Below, one piece after another: positions 1 to 11,327 of a stretch of DNA of 64,000 bases. The position numbers were made by a program, and so were the translations under genes. Location of the stretch: NCBI GenBank assembly GCA_029948255.1, contig JALIZF010001549.1, positions 186,001-250,000 of the forward strand. The letters run 5' to 3'. Within the stretch, counting starts at the first letter, position 1; every line of letters begins with the position of its first letter. Below the pieces are notes generated by a model. That model saw only the letters and a list, made by a program, of their open reading frames with translations, did no database searches and was not told the origin of the DNA. Source of the stretch: Telmatactis stephensoni (taxonomy: Eukaryota; Cnidaria; Anthozoa; Actiniaria; Isophelliidae).

Positions 1-4
1 ATAC

Positions 5-577
5 AAAGTTGGACAAACTGGTATATTCTCAGCGAATATTTTTGCATCTGAGATATACATTAAATGCATCTTCATAGAAGGACAAAGGAAACACTAATAG
101 CTCTTGACACACAAATAAAAGGTCGTTGGCACTGCCGCTTGTTATTACTACAGCCACGCAGTGTACGCTTCGAGGAGCGTCTTGTTCAAAATTTCATTGA
201 CGACAACATGTTAAACTCTCTTACTCTAGCGGCAGCTAATCTAAATGTCCTCTTTAAGCCGATTTTGGGCTTTTTGTACGTGGGCACGAGTAAATGCGCG
301 AGTGCGTCTAGTTTATTTTTATGTTCTATTTCACCTGATCCGTTTGGTCACGTAATGGATAAAACATCTGAAACGTGAACGAAAAAATACACGGTTTGTT
401 GTGTCAATAATGCCGTTGTGGAAATCTTTACAGCGAACAATTTAGACATATAGTGAAATAAAAAGTTGAATAAACTGGTATATTCGCAGGGAATATTTTT
501 GCGTGTGTGATATAATGTATGATAATACAAAGACAAAGGCAAACACTAATAGCTGTTGACAGACAAATAAAGGGTCT
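5..577 (+). repeat. Diverged direct repeat pair
   Basis: About 120 bp at 5-125 recurs at about 463-577 in the same orientation. Both copies share an aactggtatattc block, a gaatatttttgc block and, further on, aaacactaatagct followed by gacaaataaa. The spacer holds no convincing coding sequence. This looks like an old tandem duplication of an AT-rich unit. Confidence 0.5.
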
Positions 578-671
578 TTAATTATTTAATAATTTGTACA
601 TATTTAAGGAGGTTACAAACGTAAATTAGCAATATGTATAAAAAATATCACCTTGCAAACAATGAATTCCT

Positions 672-735
672 CATGAATTCCTCAAGTGGTTCGTTGCTGG
701 CTCGGGTTCCAAAGGTCGTGGGTTCGACTCCCGGG
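672..735 (+). repeat. tRNA-derived SINE-like remnant
   Basis: The stretch contains a good RNA polymerase III B box (ggttcgactcc, 721-731) in a tRNA-like 3' half, followed directly by a long T-rich tract. A convincing A box and full cloverleaf are missing, so it is read as a SINE or tRNA remnant and not as a working tRNA gene. Confidence 0.4.
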
Positions 736-1089
736 TGGTACATGTATTTTTTTCTTCTTTTTTTTTTCTTTTTTCTTTGCTTCATTATCTTTTTCTTTTG
801 TTCTTTCCTACTCAAGTCTATTATTTTTTGCTAAAAATATTACATTAGCTCATGTTATTAATAATGATCCAACTGACTCTCTAAAAATTCCTTTAAATGC
901 TTTACAGGTGGGCCCAAACTTAATGCTTAAATTTGTGAGAGCAATGATCTATCATTAAAAAAATATGTATCGCTTTAATTGATCTATAATTTTGCTTTCA
1001 AAAAAACCTCATTATTTAACTAAAATTTATTTTTTTCCTGTGGTCATTCTAAGGGGACAATCCACGGGTTACTTCGCCATTGGCGGATT

Positions 1090-1395
1090 GATTAATCAAT
1101 TATATGATTATCTCAATTCTTCTAATCTTTTGGAAAATAACCAATCTGGCTTTAGACCACAACATTCCACAGCCACGTGTTTATTAAAACAAACCAATGA
1201 CTGGCTGCGAAACATAGATGATGGTCTATTAACTGGCGTAATCCAAATTGACTTAAGGAAAACTTTTGACTCAGTAAACCATAAAATTTTATTGGACAAA
1301 CTAGGTGTGCTTGGAATACAAGGAATACAAGGAATCTCTTTGAATCATACTTGACAAACAGAAATCAGCTCCCATTTAAATTAGCAATAATAATT
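1090..1395 (+). pseudogene. LINE reverse transcriptase fragment
   Basis: The frame encodes the first RT blocks of a non-LTR retrotransposon: a QSGFRP motif (finger region) and then IDLRKTFDSVNHKILLDKL, which corresponds to motif A, where the usual FSKAFD is changed to LRKTFD. A short ggaataca duplication near 1314-1330 breaks the frame, and similarity resumes as FESYLTNRNQ. No endonuclease, no YADD motif and no C-terminal region follow. It is a dead fragment of a Jockey/CR1-like LINE; the clade cannot be fixed from so short a piece. Confidence 0.75.
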
Positions 1396-1399
1396 TTAA

Positions 1400-2784
1400 A
1401 TACTGTGTTTGTGACGGTTGTGATTCAAATGAATTGGGCTTCCTGTGGTAATAGGCAATCAAAGATTGCATTTTCTTGTAAAAGTTGAAATAAAGATTAT
1501 AGATCAAGCTTTATAGCATTTGCTTTAGGGTTTGAAAAAACTCTTGCCCTTTAGTCTCCTGAGAATTATAAGGCTTTCAAGCTCAGTCACCACAGTGATA
1601 TTTATTCAGATTCAGTCAGATTTTATAATTGACCTTGTATAGTAGTGGTTCACAATTCTCAGAAATAGAATGTAAAAATCCCTCGAACTGATTTGATTCA
1701 CATAAATACTGAACCATTTCAAAATCCTTCAATTAAACTGGACATTGCAGAACATATTAAATGTAGTTTTTTTTGTCTTGACAGTATTGTGGCATCTTGT
1801 TTTTGTACTATGTAGAATGGAATGACCACAGATAAATAGCTGTCTTTACGTGAAACAAGAATTCTCTTTTCCAGGTTACACTAATCATGACTTTTGATGA
1901 AATTGTAAAACAACTCAAAGCAACTACTACCTTATAGCAGAGCTCCCATTTCAATTTTAATATTTTTTTATATTCTTGATTCAAATGAATTGGGCTTCCT
2001 GTGGTAATTGCCCAATTGTAAAGGGCTTGAAAAAGTTGAAATGAAGATTATTTTAAAAGCATTTGTTTTGGTTTGTATTTGTATGGGCTTGTAAGCTCAG
2101 TGACCTTAATATTACAGTAATATTCAGATTCACTGTCAGATTTCATAATTGACTTTGTAGTGGTTCATAATTTTCAGAAATAGAAAGCAAAAATCTCCAA
2201 AACCTTTTTTAAATATTTGATACAAGTAATTAAACCTTCTCAACATCATGGATATTACAGAACAACATATCTTAATTTGTCTGTCTTCACTATATTGTGA
2301 CATCTTGTTTTTTTCTGGTTCAGTGTTGTTGTTGTTTTGTTTTGTTTTTTTTTAATGTAGAATAGAATGGCACAATACTTGTCTCTTCCAGATTACACTG
2401 ATAATACAATTTAAGCTTAAAATGATTATAAGAACAGCTACTTGAAATAAATAACAAGAAATTAAGCATTTCCAATTTGCATTTAAGGTCTCATAGGGCT
2501 CACTGAGAAACTTCATGCTTAATGGTAAAACAGCTCTAGTTTGCATGCAAAATTCCTTCTTTTTTTCCTGTCAATTTTTTCATTAAATTACAGACCCAAA
2601 CTTGAGCTGTATTTTATACACATTAGTGGGTTGAAATAAGTTTAAAATCAATTTTTTTACTAATTTTATTTTTAAAAGTATAGTGCAAAACGCTCACCGT
2701 AAAACAAAATATCATTGTACATTTCATGCCCGTGTACTTGAGTGTTTGTTTAAACTTGGCCATAGTTCAACGTGCATAAACGTA
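1400..2784 (+). repeat. AT-rich non-coding repeat, two diverged copies
   Basis: No gene is visible. A unit containing gattcaaatgaattgggctt, a cttcctgtggtaat block, a ttcagattcac-like block and a cttttccaggttacact-like block occurs at about 1420-1900 and again at about 1977-2420. The second copy starts with gagctcccatttcaattt at 1940. The same sequence recurs at 26800-27560, where it forms the left part of a 1.56-kb inverted-repeat element. These are older copies of that family. Confidence 0.6.
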
Positions 2785-3311
2785 CATTTTTTTAAGTCAT
2801 CAATCCCAAATAAAAGATAAATGATCAAATCAGTATAGGTACAAGAGACTTTTTGACATCATCTTTTGGCCAGGGTCTTTACCTTGAAGTGCCTTCCTTG
2901 TTGTCTTTAGAAGCTAAGCATAGTCCTCGTTTCATGTTCAATGCAGACGATTCTTCATTTCCAACTACTGACTCTGAGATTTTTAAGCAGCTTTACTGAA
3001 GGCATAGACTTCACGAAACGAAGAATACACGATCCTCAATGACTGATTCATTATGAGAAGTTTTTTGAAGCTACAAATCCAACTAAAAAGTTGTCCAACT
3101 TTGAAAATGTTCTCTGTGTCCTTCGTCTTTCGAGTAGCCGGCTTTTGAAACGACACCGGGCTCGAAAAAAAATTCAAACGTACGTTGTTTTCGCTTCAAC
3201 CCGTCAAAATTGGCACAGATTAATGATCATGAAAATCTCTAAATTTTTACGAGGTTTCGAGAATAATCTTTTTAAGTTTTGCAAGTTAAAACTGCAGGGA
3301 AACTTGTAAAT
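2785..3311 (+). repeat. Left flank of satellite array, copy 1 of a recent duplication
   Basis: This block is almost identical to 11322-11850; the clearest difference is one base near 3029 (cacgatcc against catgatcc). A more diverged copy is at about 27615-28137. In copies 1 and 2 the sequence runs straight into the 76/96-bp satellite after cttgtaaatttt, whereas in the third copy the same point continues into unrelated unique sequence without satellite. No protein is convincingly encoded. Confidence 0.85.
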
Positions 3312-4249
3312 TTTTGCTGGCGTCCACATATCGCGCCAGCGCAATCTATGGACCATGTACTTTGAATCCATAGTTCGCACAATGGACTTTTGGTAGCGTC
3401 CACATATCGCGCCAGCGCAATCTATGGACCATGTACTTTGAAGGCCATAGTTCGCACAATGGACTTTTGCTAGCGTCCACATATCGCGCCAGAGCAATCT
3501 ATGGACCAAAACACCATGTACTATACTATGCACTTTGAATCCATAGTTCGCACTATGGACTTTTGCTGGCGTCCACATATCGCGCCAGCGCAATCTATGG
3601 ACCATGTACTTTGAATCAATAGTTCGCACTATGGACTTTTGCTGGCGTCCACATATTGCGCCAGCGCAATCTATGGACCATGTACTTTGAAGTCCATAGT
3701 TCGCACTATGGACTTTTGCTGGCGTCCACATATCGCGCCAGCGCAATCTATGGACCAAAACACCATGTACTATACTATGCACTTTGAATCCATAGTTCGC
3801 ACTATGGACTTTTGCTGGCGTCCACATATCGCGCCAGCGCAATCTATGGACCAAAAGCACCTATGGACTTTTGCTAACGTCAACATATCGCGCCAGCACA
3901 ATCTGTGGACCATGTACTTTGAAGTCCATTGTTCGCACAATGGACTTTTGGTAGCGTCCACATATCGCGCCAGCGCAATCTATGGACTATGTACTTTGAA
4001 GTCCATAGTTCGCACTATGGACTTTTGCTGGCGTCCACATATTTCGCCAGCGCAATCTATGGACCATGTCTTTGAAGTCCATAGTTCGCACAATGGACTT
4101 TTGCTAGCGTCCACACTCAATCTATGGACCAAAACACCATGTACTATACTATGCACTTTGAATCCATAGTTCGCACTAGGGACTTTTGCTAGCGTCCACA
4201 TATCGCGCCAGCGCAATCTATGGACCAAAACACCATGTACTATACTATG
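3312..4249 (+). repeat. Satellite array A, forward half (76/96-bp monomers)
   Basis: Tandem monomers contain the blocks gcgtccacatatcgcgccag, caatctatggacc and ccatagttcgcactatgga. The short form is 76 bp; the long form carries 20 extra bases after ggacc (aaaacacc plus tatactatgc) and is 96 bp. A 77-bp form has gaagtcc instead of gaatcc. Copies here are more diverged than in the main array. The half ends abruptly at 4249, where the orientation reverses. Confidence 0.95.
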
Positions 4250-5353
4250 ATTGCACTGGCGCGATATGTGGACGCTAGCAAAAGTCCATAATGCGAACTA
4301 TGGACTTCAAAGTACGTGGTCCATAGATTGAGCTGGCGCGATATGTGGACGGTAGCAAAAGTCCACAGTGCGAACTATGGATTCAAAGTACATGGTCCAT
4401 AGATTGCGCTGGCGCGATATGTGGACGCCAACAAAAGTCCATAGTGCGAACTATGGATTCAAAGTGCATAGTATAGTACATGGTGTTTTGGTCCATAGAT
4501 TGCTCTGGCGCGATATGTGGACGCTAGCAAAAGTCCATAGTGCGAACTATGGACTTCAAAGTACATGGTCCATAGATTGCGCTGGCGCGATATGTGGACG
4601 GTACCAAATGTCTATAGTGCGAACTATGGATTCAAAGTGCAGAGTATAGTACATGGTGTTTTGGTCCATAGATTGCGCTGGCGCGATATGTGGACGCTAA
4701 AAAAAGTCCATAATGCGAACTATGGACTTCAAAGTGCATAGTATAGTACATGGTGTTTTGGTCCATAGATTGCTCTGGCGCGATATGTGGACGCTAGCAA
4801 AAGTCCCTAGTGCGAACTATGGATTCAAAGTGCATAGTATAGTACATGGTGTTTTGGTCCATAGATTGCGCTGGCGCGATATGTGGACGCCAGCAAAAGT
4901 CCATAGTGCGAACTATGGATTCAAAGTGCATAGTATAGTACATGGTGTTTTGGTCCATAGATTGCTCTGGCGCGATATGTGGACGCTAACAAAATTCCAT
5001 AGTGCGAACTATGGATTCAAAGTGCATAGTTTAGTACATGGTGTTTTGGTCCATAGATTGCGCTGGCGCGATATGTGGACGCCAACAAAAGTCCATAGTG
5101 CGAACTATATGGATTCAAAGTGCATAGTATAGTACATGGTGTTTTGGTCCATAGATTGCTCTGGCGCGATATGTGGACGCTAACAAAAGTCCATAGTGCG
5201 AACTATGGATTCAAAGTGCATAGTATAGTACATGGTGTTTTGGTCCATAGATTGCACTGGCGCGATATGTGGACGCTAGCAAAAGTCCATAGTGCGAACT
5301 ATGGACTTCAAAGTACTTGGTCCATAGATTGCGCTGGCGCGATATGTGGACGG
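4250..5353 (-). repeat. Satellite array A, inverted half
   Basis: The same monomers now read on the minus strand (ggtccatagattgc, then ctggcgcgatatgtggacg). The switch occurs inside a monomer: a truncated forward long unit ending tatactatg abuts a reverse unit starting attgcactgg. The array ends at gtggacgg, where the BEL/Pao element begins. Confidence 0.95.
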
Positions 5354-5399
5354 TGTGGCTACCGTAGTCTAGAACACTTTTCACATGTATTGAGATATA

Positions 5400-5409
5400 C
5401 TTTTATTTT

Positions 5410-5440
<31 letters not shown>
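5400..5440 (+). repeat. TTTA microsatellite in BEL/Pao leader
   Basis: A run of tttattta units lies inside the presumed 5' LTR/leader of the BEL/Pao element. Low-complexity sequence, non-coding. Confidence 0.8.
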
Positions 5441-5441
<1 letters not shown>

Positions 5442-5790
5442 TTTGTAAGCGGGCTTCCTGTGTCGCGGGGCCCGCGAGGACTCTCGGCATTGTGTGTTTA
5501 ATGGCGCCGAGAGTTCGGTAAGTTTACCTCTTCATTCTATATGTATCTCTGTTTTTTGTTTATTTAGTAGTTTTCGTTTGTGTTTATTTCAGAAAACCGC
5601 CTTTTTTTTCGCTTTTCTCTTCTTTTTTCATCACCGGTTTTAAATTAAAGAGGAAATAAAAAAGGAGAGGGACGAGTTTGACACTCCGGTTTATTCACAC
5701 AATCAACTACGTTGAATTTAACCTGCAGCGGGGACCCTGCAGGAACAGTTTTCGAACTCTGAGCTCAAGGAAATCGCTTTGGTAAGCGAA

Positions 5791-6470
5791 ATGTCACTAC
5801 AAGGAAGTAGAGACGATGATTTATCGAAAAAAACGGAGATATCGTGGTTGATGTCTCGGCCAAACACAAGTCCAACTACAGTACACAGTTTAAACACATG
5901 TTCATCAAGATTATCTGAATCAAATTTATCGAGACTGCAAGAAGAACTTGAAAGAACTGCTGAAAATTTTAAACAACTCCAAAGGGAATTATTACTGGCT
6001 AGACAAGAATTTCATAGTGCTGGAATGGATCAAGGTAAAAATGTAAACAGACTGAAGGGGGACTCTACTAATAGAGCTCCCTTTGATGCTAGTTTTCACG
6101 AACTGAAGAGCCGGGTGAAATGCCTCTCTTTGAAGCCTTTTCTCCTTTGAATGAAAATGTGTGTGCTTATACATCAACTCCAATACATTCAACAAATGCC
6201 AGAGTAAATACAAATGTCTTAGATTCAGGGTATAAGTCGAACAACCCCTTTGCTGATAATATTGTTGCAAAACCAGCTGGAATATATTATTATCAAGGCG
6301 AAGCAAGATCAAGTGAAGTCAAAAGAAGCTCTGCAAGTTCAGAGCATAACAAAGGAAATCCATTCCATAATCCTGTTGAATATGTACCATCACCTACACA
6401 TACCTCTGTAGGTTCAGAGCATACCTCAAGTAATCCATTTCACAGTCCAATAAGCCAGTTCGGAGTTTAA
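5791..6470 (+). pseudogene. BEL/Pao gag, N-terminal part (frameshifted)
   Basis: Two overlapping frames make up the gag N terminus. The first (to 6150) has an ATG at 5791 and a heptad-like, Glu/Leu/Gln-rich stretch (LQEELERTAENFKQLQREL) that should form a coiled coil. The second (6120-6470) carries the first copies of a short degenerate repeat built around PSPTHTSVGSEH and NPFH. Similarity crosses between frames at about 6120, indicating a frameshift. The repeat motif continues after the insertions (6642-6705 and from 8348), which shows that this is one gag split by later insertions. The frame ends where a foldback element enters. Confidence 0.65.
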
Positions 6471-6628
6471 GAATCGTTTTCAGTGCGCATGCGATTTTAT
6501 CCCGAACTTCTCACCTTCTTTTGTTTAAACCTTCTTTTGTTTTGAATCAAACAAAAGAAGGTGAGAAATTCGGGATAAAATCGCATGCGCATTAGAAACG
6601 ATTCTTAAACTCCGAACTGGCTTATTGG
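6447..6628. mobile_element. Foldback MITE in gag
   Basis: The two arms are near-perfect inverted repeats starting ccaataagccagttcggag and ending with its complement at 6628, with a few bases between them around 6535-6545. The flanks fit a TA target duplication (ccaaTA / TAttgg), which would suggest a Tc1/mariner-type MITE, but the palindrome leaves the exact ends ambiguous. No coding capacity. Confidence 0.8.
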
Positions 6629-6714
6629 GAAAGTTTACGTACCATCACCCACATATAGCTCTGTAGGTTCAGAGCATACCTCAAGAAATCCATTTCACAG
6701 TCCAAGTGATATAA

Positions 6715-7827
6715 GGGACGGACCATTAGATTTTTGAGGGGGGGGGGGGGGGGTTGGACAATTTTTGCTGTGCACGAATTTTTTTTTGTCTTTTGTGGCG
6801 GTGCAGGAATTTTTTTCCCCACATGATTTGCTCGCAGGATATTTTTTTCGAGAGCTAATTTTTAATATTTTAGATTTTTTATGAATTCTGATTTTAACAG
6901 TGAAAGCAGAACGAGTGTACACCCTAAGTTTCGTTTCTTGTTTTTTTATTAGATATTGTTCTGAAAATAATATACGCTTAAACATATTGCAGATCAAATT
7001 CCACAAGAAAACCAGATTTATACTTTTATGTAGGCTTTGAAGAAATGGGGGGGGGGGGGGGGGGGGTACTTTAAGAGCCAGGACCAGGAACAGGGGCCGT
7101 AGCAAAGCAAATTCTTTTGGGGCGCAGCTGAACCTGAAAGGGTTCGAAGAATGGTGTTTTGTTGCTTTTATTCTTTTACAAATTACTGTTACGAGTTATT
7201 GACGTTAAATATGGTCTCTTTACTTTACTTTTCTTTTTACTAATTCGGAACATAATGATTCTAGTTTTTGCGAGCGCAAAGCGTGAGCCGCTCGCTAAAA
7301 AATTTGTAGCTAGTGATATACACTTATTTCAAAAATCGCCGTTGTCACAAGTCAGGCGTCAAGCCAAGACCAAAATCAATGCTGGTCAAATCACACTGTT
7401 GTTATCAACCGAACAAAGTGCAATATAGCAACAAGCACGTAGAAATGACAATATTTAGTAATTGCTCATAAAACCAGCATTCATTTCGGTCTTGGCTTAA
7501 CACTTAAGCTTAATGAATCGCGACGACGATGTTTGAAATAGTTGTACATGTCCTGGTGTTGCGAGCGCGAAGCGCGAGCCGCTCAACAGAAATCGTCAAC
7601 CAAATTCGTTCACAAATGGCTGCTTTTTGGTTGATTTGCGAGCTAAGATGACAGGTACAATCCTTGCCAGAAGTGTTGAAAATGTTAAGCTGCTTGCACG
7701 AATTTTTTTTCTGGCACTTTTGTTGTGCACGATATTTTTTTCTTCATTTAAGGCTTTGCTCGAATTTTTTTTTGGTTATTGCCCAACCCCCCCCCCCCCC
7801 CCCATCAAAAATCTAATGGTCCGTCCC
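6715..7827. mobile_element. TIR element with TAA target duplication (PIF/Harbinger-like, non-autonomous)
   Basis: The ends are inverted repeats: gggacggaccattagatttt at the left and its complement at the right, each followed by a long G or C homopolymer (6738-6754; 7787-7803). A 3-bp direct repeat TAA flanks the element (6712-6714 and 7828-7830). A TWA-type 3-bp duplication is typical of PIF/Harbinger elements. There is no transposase; a further G run lies at about 7030-7047 and a second foldback is nested at 7319-7546. Confidence 0.75.
7319..7546. mobile_element. Nested foldback MITE
   Basis: The left arm begins tacacttatttcaaa and contains aagccaagaccaaaat (7361-7376). The right arm carries the complements cggtcttggctt and tttgaaatagttgta. 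It resembles the element at 47842-48135 (TACACCTATTTCA termini, aagac core), so both probably belong to one family. It is inserted between two ggcgagcgc-type palindromic motifs (about 7270 and 7560). Confidence 0.65.
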
Positions 7828-7832
7828 TAATA

Positions 7833-8345
7833 GGGCTGCGCGGCCAAGCTAATAATAGATTTAATCGGCTTATGACACCCTACAAAGGTCAGACAAACAT
7901 TACTGAAAATTAGTAAGACGAAAGACAGAAAATTTGAAAATTTTGTTCTGTAAATGGTCGCTACAAAGCAATGCTGTTGGGGAGAGTGTCGGAGTGACTC
8001 AAGATATTCAGATCTGCCTCATTTAAAGCTAAACATCAATTTAGAAGAAGTTAAACCAATATTTTGACTAGCAATAAAGTCAATAATACAAGTGACTACT
8101 TTTCACGTTTGCCGCTTTGTTTTGGTAAACTGGGTAATTCTCAGGACAGTTGGTGAATTCAGAACCAGGAAATTCGTAGTCTTCGGGCAAAATAACTAAT
8201 TTTTCCTCCAATAAAATACCCTGTTTTTCCATAGAATATTACAGTAAATGTATGGCACATCCGGTCTGTTTGTCTGACCAATATGTCTGACTGTAGTATT
8301 GTATTACAGCTTAATAAGCTTAGTAACGTCACGACCGCGCAGCCC
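7833..8345. mobile_element. Small TIR element in gag
   Basis: Terminal inverted repeats gggctgcgcgg (7833-7843) and ccgcgcagccc (8335-8345) are flanked by TA on both sides (7831-7832 and 8346-8347). The interior is AT-rich and carries no gene. TA duplication suggests a Tc1/mariner-type MITE. It abuts the Harbinger-like element, so both hit the same part of gag. Confidence 0.7.
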
Positions 8346-8347
8346 TA

Positions 8348-11327
8348 TTTATGTACCATCACCTACTCATAGCTCTGTAGGTTCAGAGCATATCACAAGA
8401 AACCCATTTTACAGTTCAGTTAATAATGTTTGTATACCAATACCCACCTATAGCTCTGTAGGTTCAGAGCAGAAGAAACTAAATATACTCCATAGTCCAG
8501 TCCAATATGGACCAATGCATACCTATAGCTCTGTAGGTTCAGAGTTATACACAGGAAACCCATTTACCAGCACAGCATCACAAACCACAGGTACAGTATC
8601 TACAAGGGTACCCTCATTAAACACTGAAATGAACACAGGGAGCCCAAACAACCCCTCATTGTTTGGAGGTCAAGAGCTAGTACAGGCTCTACGTCAGGTA
8701 GCAAGTATACCGAAGATTGAGTATATGCACTTTGATGGGGATCCTATCAAATATATATCGTTCATACATAATTTTGAGTCCTGTCTAGAGAAAGATACCT
8801 CTGACGATTCTACGAGGCTTCAGCTTCTGATACAGCATTGCACAGGGAAGGCGAGGGAGGCTATAGAGAGCTGTGTGAATTTGCCGCCGAACGAAGGGCT
8901 CAAAACAGCAAAGAATACTCTCAAAGAGAACTTTGGGAGTGCGCACATTATTGCCCGTGCGCACGTCAGTAAGTTAGAAGGTTTGCCCGCACTAAAAACT
9001 GCTGATGGTACCACATTGTTAGCATTTGCTAGAAAGTTAGAAGAAACTGAGAGAACTCTCAGAGGGATGGGTCCAGAGTATATTAGCGATATCGATCACG
9101 TAAACACTTTGAAGAGCCTACATAGAAAGTTACCAGTATTTATGAGAGTTAAATGGACGGAGATTCCAGGAAAGATAATTGAATCTGGCGGGAGACCAAA
9201 GTTCGCAGATTTTCTCAAGTTTGTGAAAGAAAGAGCTAAGTTAGTGAACAATGAATTTGGAGACGACATGAGAGTTGCGATGCAATTGAAGGAAAGAAGT
9301 AAAGGCAGAGAGAGATCCAACGTGGTCGGCTCCACTAAAGCTACAGCGATGGCCGCCAGAGTAAGCAACGAACCAAGTGCAGCGAATAAAAAATGTATTG
9401 TATGTTCTAGTGAACATAGACTGTGGAAGTGTGATACATTCAAACAGCTTCCATATAAGAAGAGGAAAGAAGTCGTAAGGAAACATAAACTTTGTCTGCG
9501 ATGTTTGAATGAAGGACACTTTATTGCTGCTTGTAGACTAGAGTTAAGATGCAGAAAGAGCGGATGCCGAGAGGACCATCATACGTTACTACACCCTAGT
9601 GATGCGTCATCAACCGAACGAGATAACGCTGAAGCAAGTCCTACGTCTATGAGTGGAGCAACTGCAAAGTCTAAAGTCAACCAAGAGCTCAAGTCTGAAA
9701 GTAGACCAGTCGTGAGCGCGTCAACTGGGGCCGGAGACAAAAAGGTGTGTCTTGGTGTTACCCCAGTCACTGTCAGAGCTAAAGACGGTAATACTACGGT
9801 TAAATGTTACGCGCTTCTGGACAGTGGTTCAGAAGTAACATTGTGTCACGAAGATCTAAGAAGGAGATTGAGTCTGAAAGGTCGCAAGACGAATTTTACG
9901 CTTACTGGAATGACAGGGACGTCGAACATTACCAGTGAAGTGGTAGACATCGTGGTTTCATCGATGGATGGACAAACGACAATTGAACTTTTTAATATCA
10001 GAACGGTAAAGGACATGCCAATTTCAACAACTTGTATTGCTACGAAAGAAGATGTATCTAGGTGGTCCCACCTTAGTGACATTGATTACAAAGAACTTGA
10101 TAACAAAGTTGTCATGTTGTTGATTGGAGTGAAAGAATTGCCTAAAGTTTTTGTGCCCTTAGAGTATAGAATAAGGGCGGACGACGAACCAGTAGCAATC
10201 CGCTACTCGCTAGGATGGACGGTGATCGGATCTGTAGAGGGACATAAAGCTAATCAAGACTATGTAGTAAACTTTATTCACACAGATAATTGTATGAGAG
10301 GACAATCTTGTGATGTCATCAACGATAGTCCACGTGATGTCAACCTAGTTACTACTCAACGCAAAAGTGAAGTTATCGACGATAGTCCACGCGATGTCAA
10401 ACTAGTTACTACTCAACGCACAAGTGAAGTCATCAACGATAGTCCACGTGATGTCAACCTGAATACTGTGTATTGTCGTGAGAACGATGAAAGCCATTTA
10501 TCAGTTGGCATGGCTACAGAGCGCTGCGAGAGTAATGACGAGCATTTGCAGGATATGTTAGAGCGACTCTGGAACACAGATTTTGGCGATACACTGGTCG
10601 ACCATAAAGTGAGTCCGTCGATCGAAGATAAGAAAGCCTTGAAGATAATGGAGGAGTCTTTAAAGAAAGTTAATGGCCACTATCAAGTTGCACTACCGTG
10701 GCGTCATCGACCCCCATGTTTACCGAACAACAAGGAGTTAGCAGTAAGGAGATGTCAGCTTTTAAAGAGAAGATTGTTAAGAGATGGCAACTTATTTGAG
10801 AAGTACAAGTCCACAATGCGTGACTACATAGAAAAGGGACATGCTGAAAGAGTGCCTCAAGATGAAATACATGTATCAGATAAAACAGTGTGGTTTCTTC
10901 CACATCATCCAGTTGTCCATCAACTCAAGCCTGATAAAGTGCGGATAGTGTTCGATTGTGCAGCAAAGGCAAAAGGAAAGTCCTTGAACCAAGAACTTAT
11001 GCAAGGTGCAGATTTGACAAACAACCTGGTAGGAGTACTTAGCAGATTCAGGCAAGAGCGAGTCGGAGTAGTTGCAGATGTTGAAGCCATGTTCCACCAG
11101 GTGTTGGTGGAACCCCGTGATTGTGACGCCTTAAGGTTCCTATGGTGGCGTAACGATGCTCTCTCAGATGAGCTGGAAGAATACAGAATGGTGAAACATC
11201 TCTTTGGGGCTACGTCCTCGCCTTGTGTCGCTACGTTTTGCCTGAGGAAAACAGCGGAGTTAGAAAGTGACGGGATCGACGCAGAAGTGGTAGAGACGGT
11301 GAAACGGAATATGTATGTTGACATTTT
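8348..11327 (+). pseudogene. BEL/Pao gag-protease-RT polyprotein, truncated
   Basis: An open frame of about 1000 codons encodes, in order: the SVGSEH repeat region; a Pao-type gag domain (DUF1759-like, from about 8690); a Cys/His zinc-knuckle segment (about 9390-9600, CIVCSSEHRLWKC then CLRCLNEGHFIAACR); an aspartic protease (LLDSGSEVTLC at about 9815; DUF1758-like); and the first half of a BEL-type reverse transcriptase (VRIVFDCAAKAKGKSLN, then VVADVEAMFHQVLV). The frame breaks exactly at the catalytic box: MYVD is followed by unrelated residues, so the second catalytic aspartate and everything downstream are missing. No internal stop occurs, so the copy is young or was recently truncated. 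The polyprotein would have formed virus-like particles and copied RNA in the cytoplasm. Confidence 0.85.

Larger units (their letters stand above)
5354..11327 (+). mobile_element. BEL/Pao LTR retrotransposon, 3'-truncated and interrupted
   Basis: The element starts at the satellite border with TGTGGCTACC, a plausible LTR 5' end, and carries a leader of about 430 bp, gag, zinc knuckles, aspartic protease and the first half of reverse transcriptase. It stops at 11327 in a T tract where the duplicated array flank begins, so the rest of RT, RNase H, integrase and the 3' LTR are absent. Three inverted-repeat elements sit inside gag (6447-6628, 6715-7827 and 7833-8345). The 5' LTR end and primer site could not be fixed. 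Confidence 0.8.

Noticed and set aside
672..735. Functional tRNA gene
   Set aside because: Only the 3' half and B box are convincing; acceptor and anticodon stems cannot be formed.
2983..3177. Conserved 64-codon frame in the array flank (also 11521-11715)
   Set aside because: Identical only because the flank is recently duplicated; the diverged copy at 27805 has indels that break the frame, so no sign of coding constraint.
3204..5521. Long open frames across satellite array A on both strands
   Set aside because: They consist only of translated monomers, change with every 76-bp unit, and are open in several frames at once. They are by-products of the repeat.
9096..9519. Minus-strand frames inside the BEL/Pao polyprotein
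   Set aside because: Shadows of the plus-strand gag-protease frame, which has recognisable domains.
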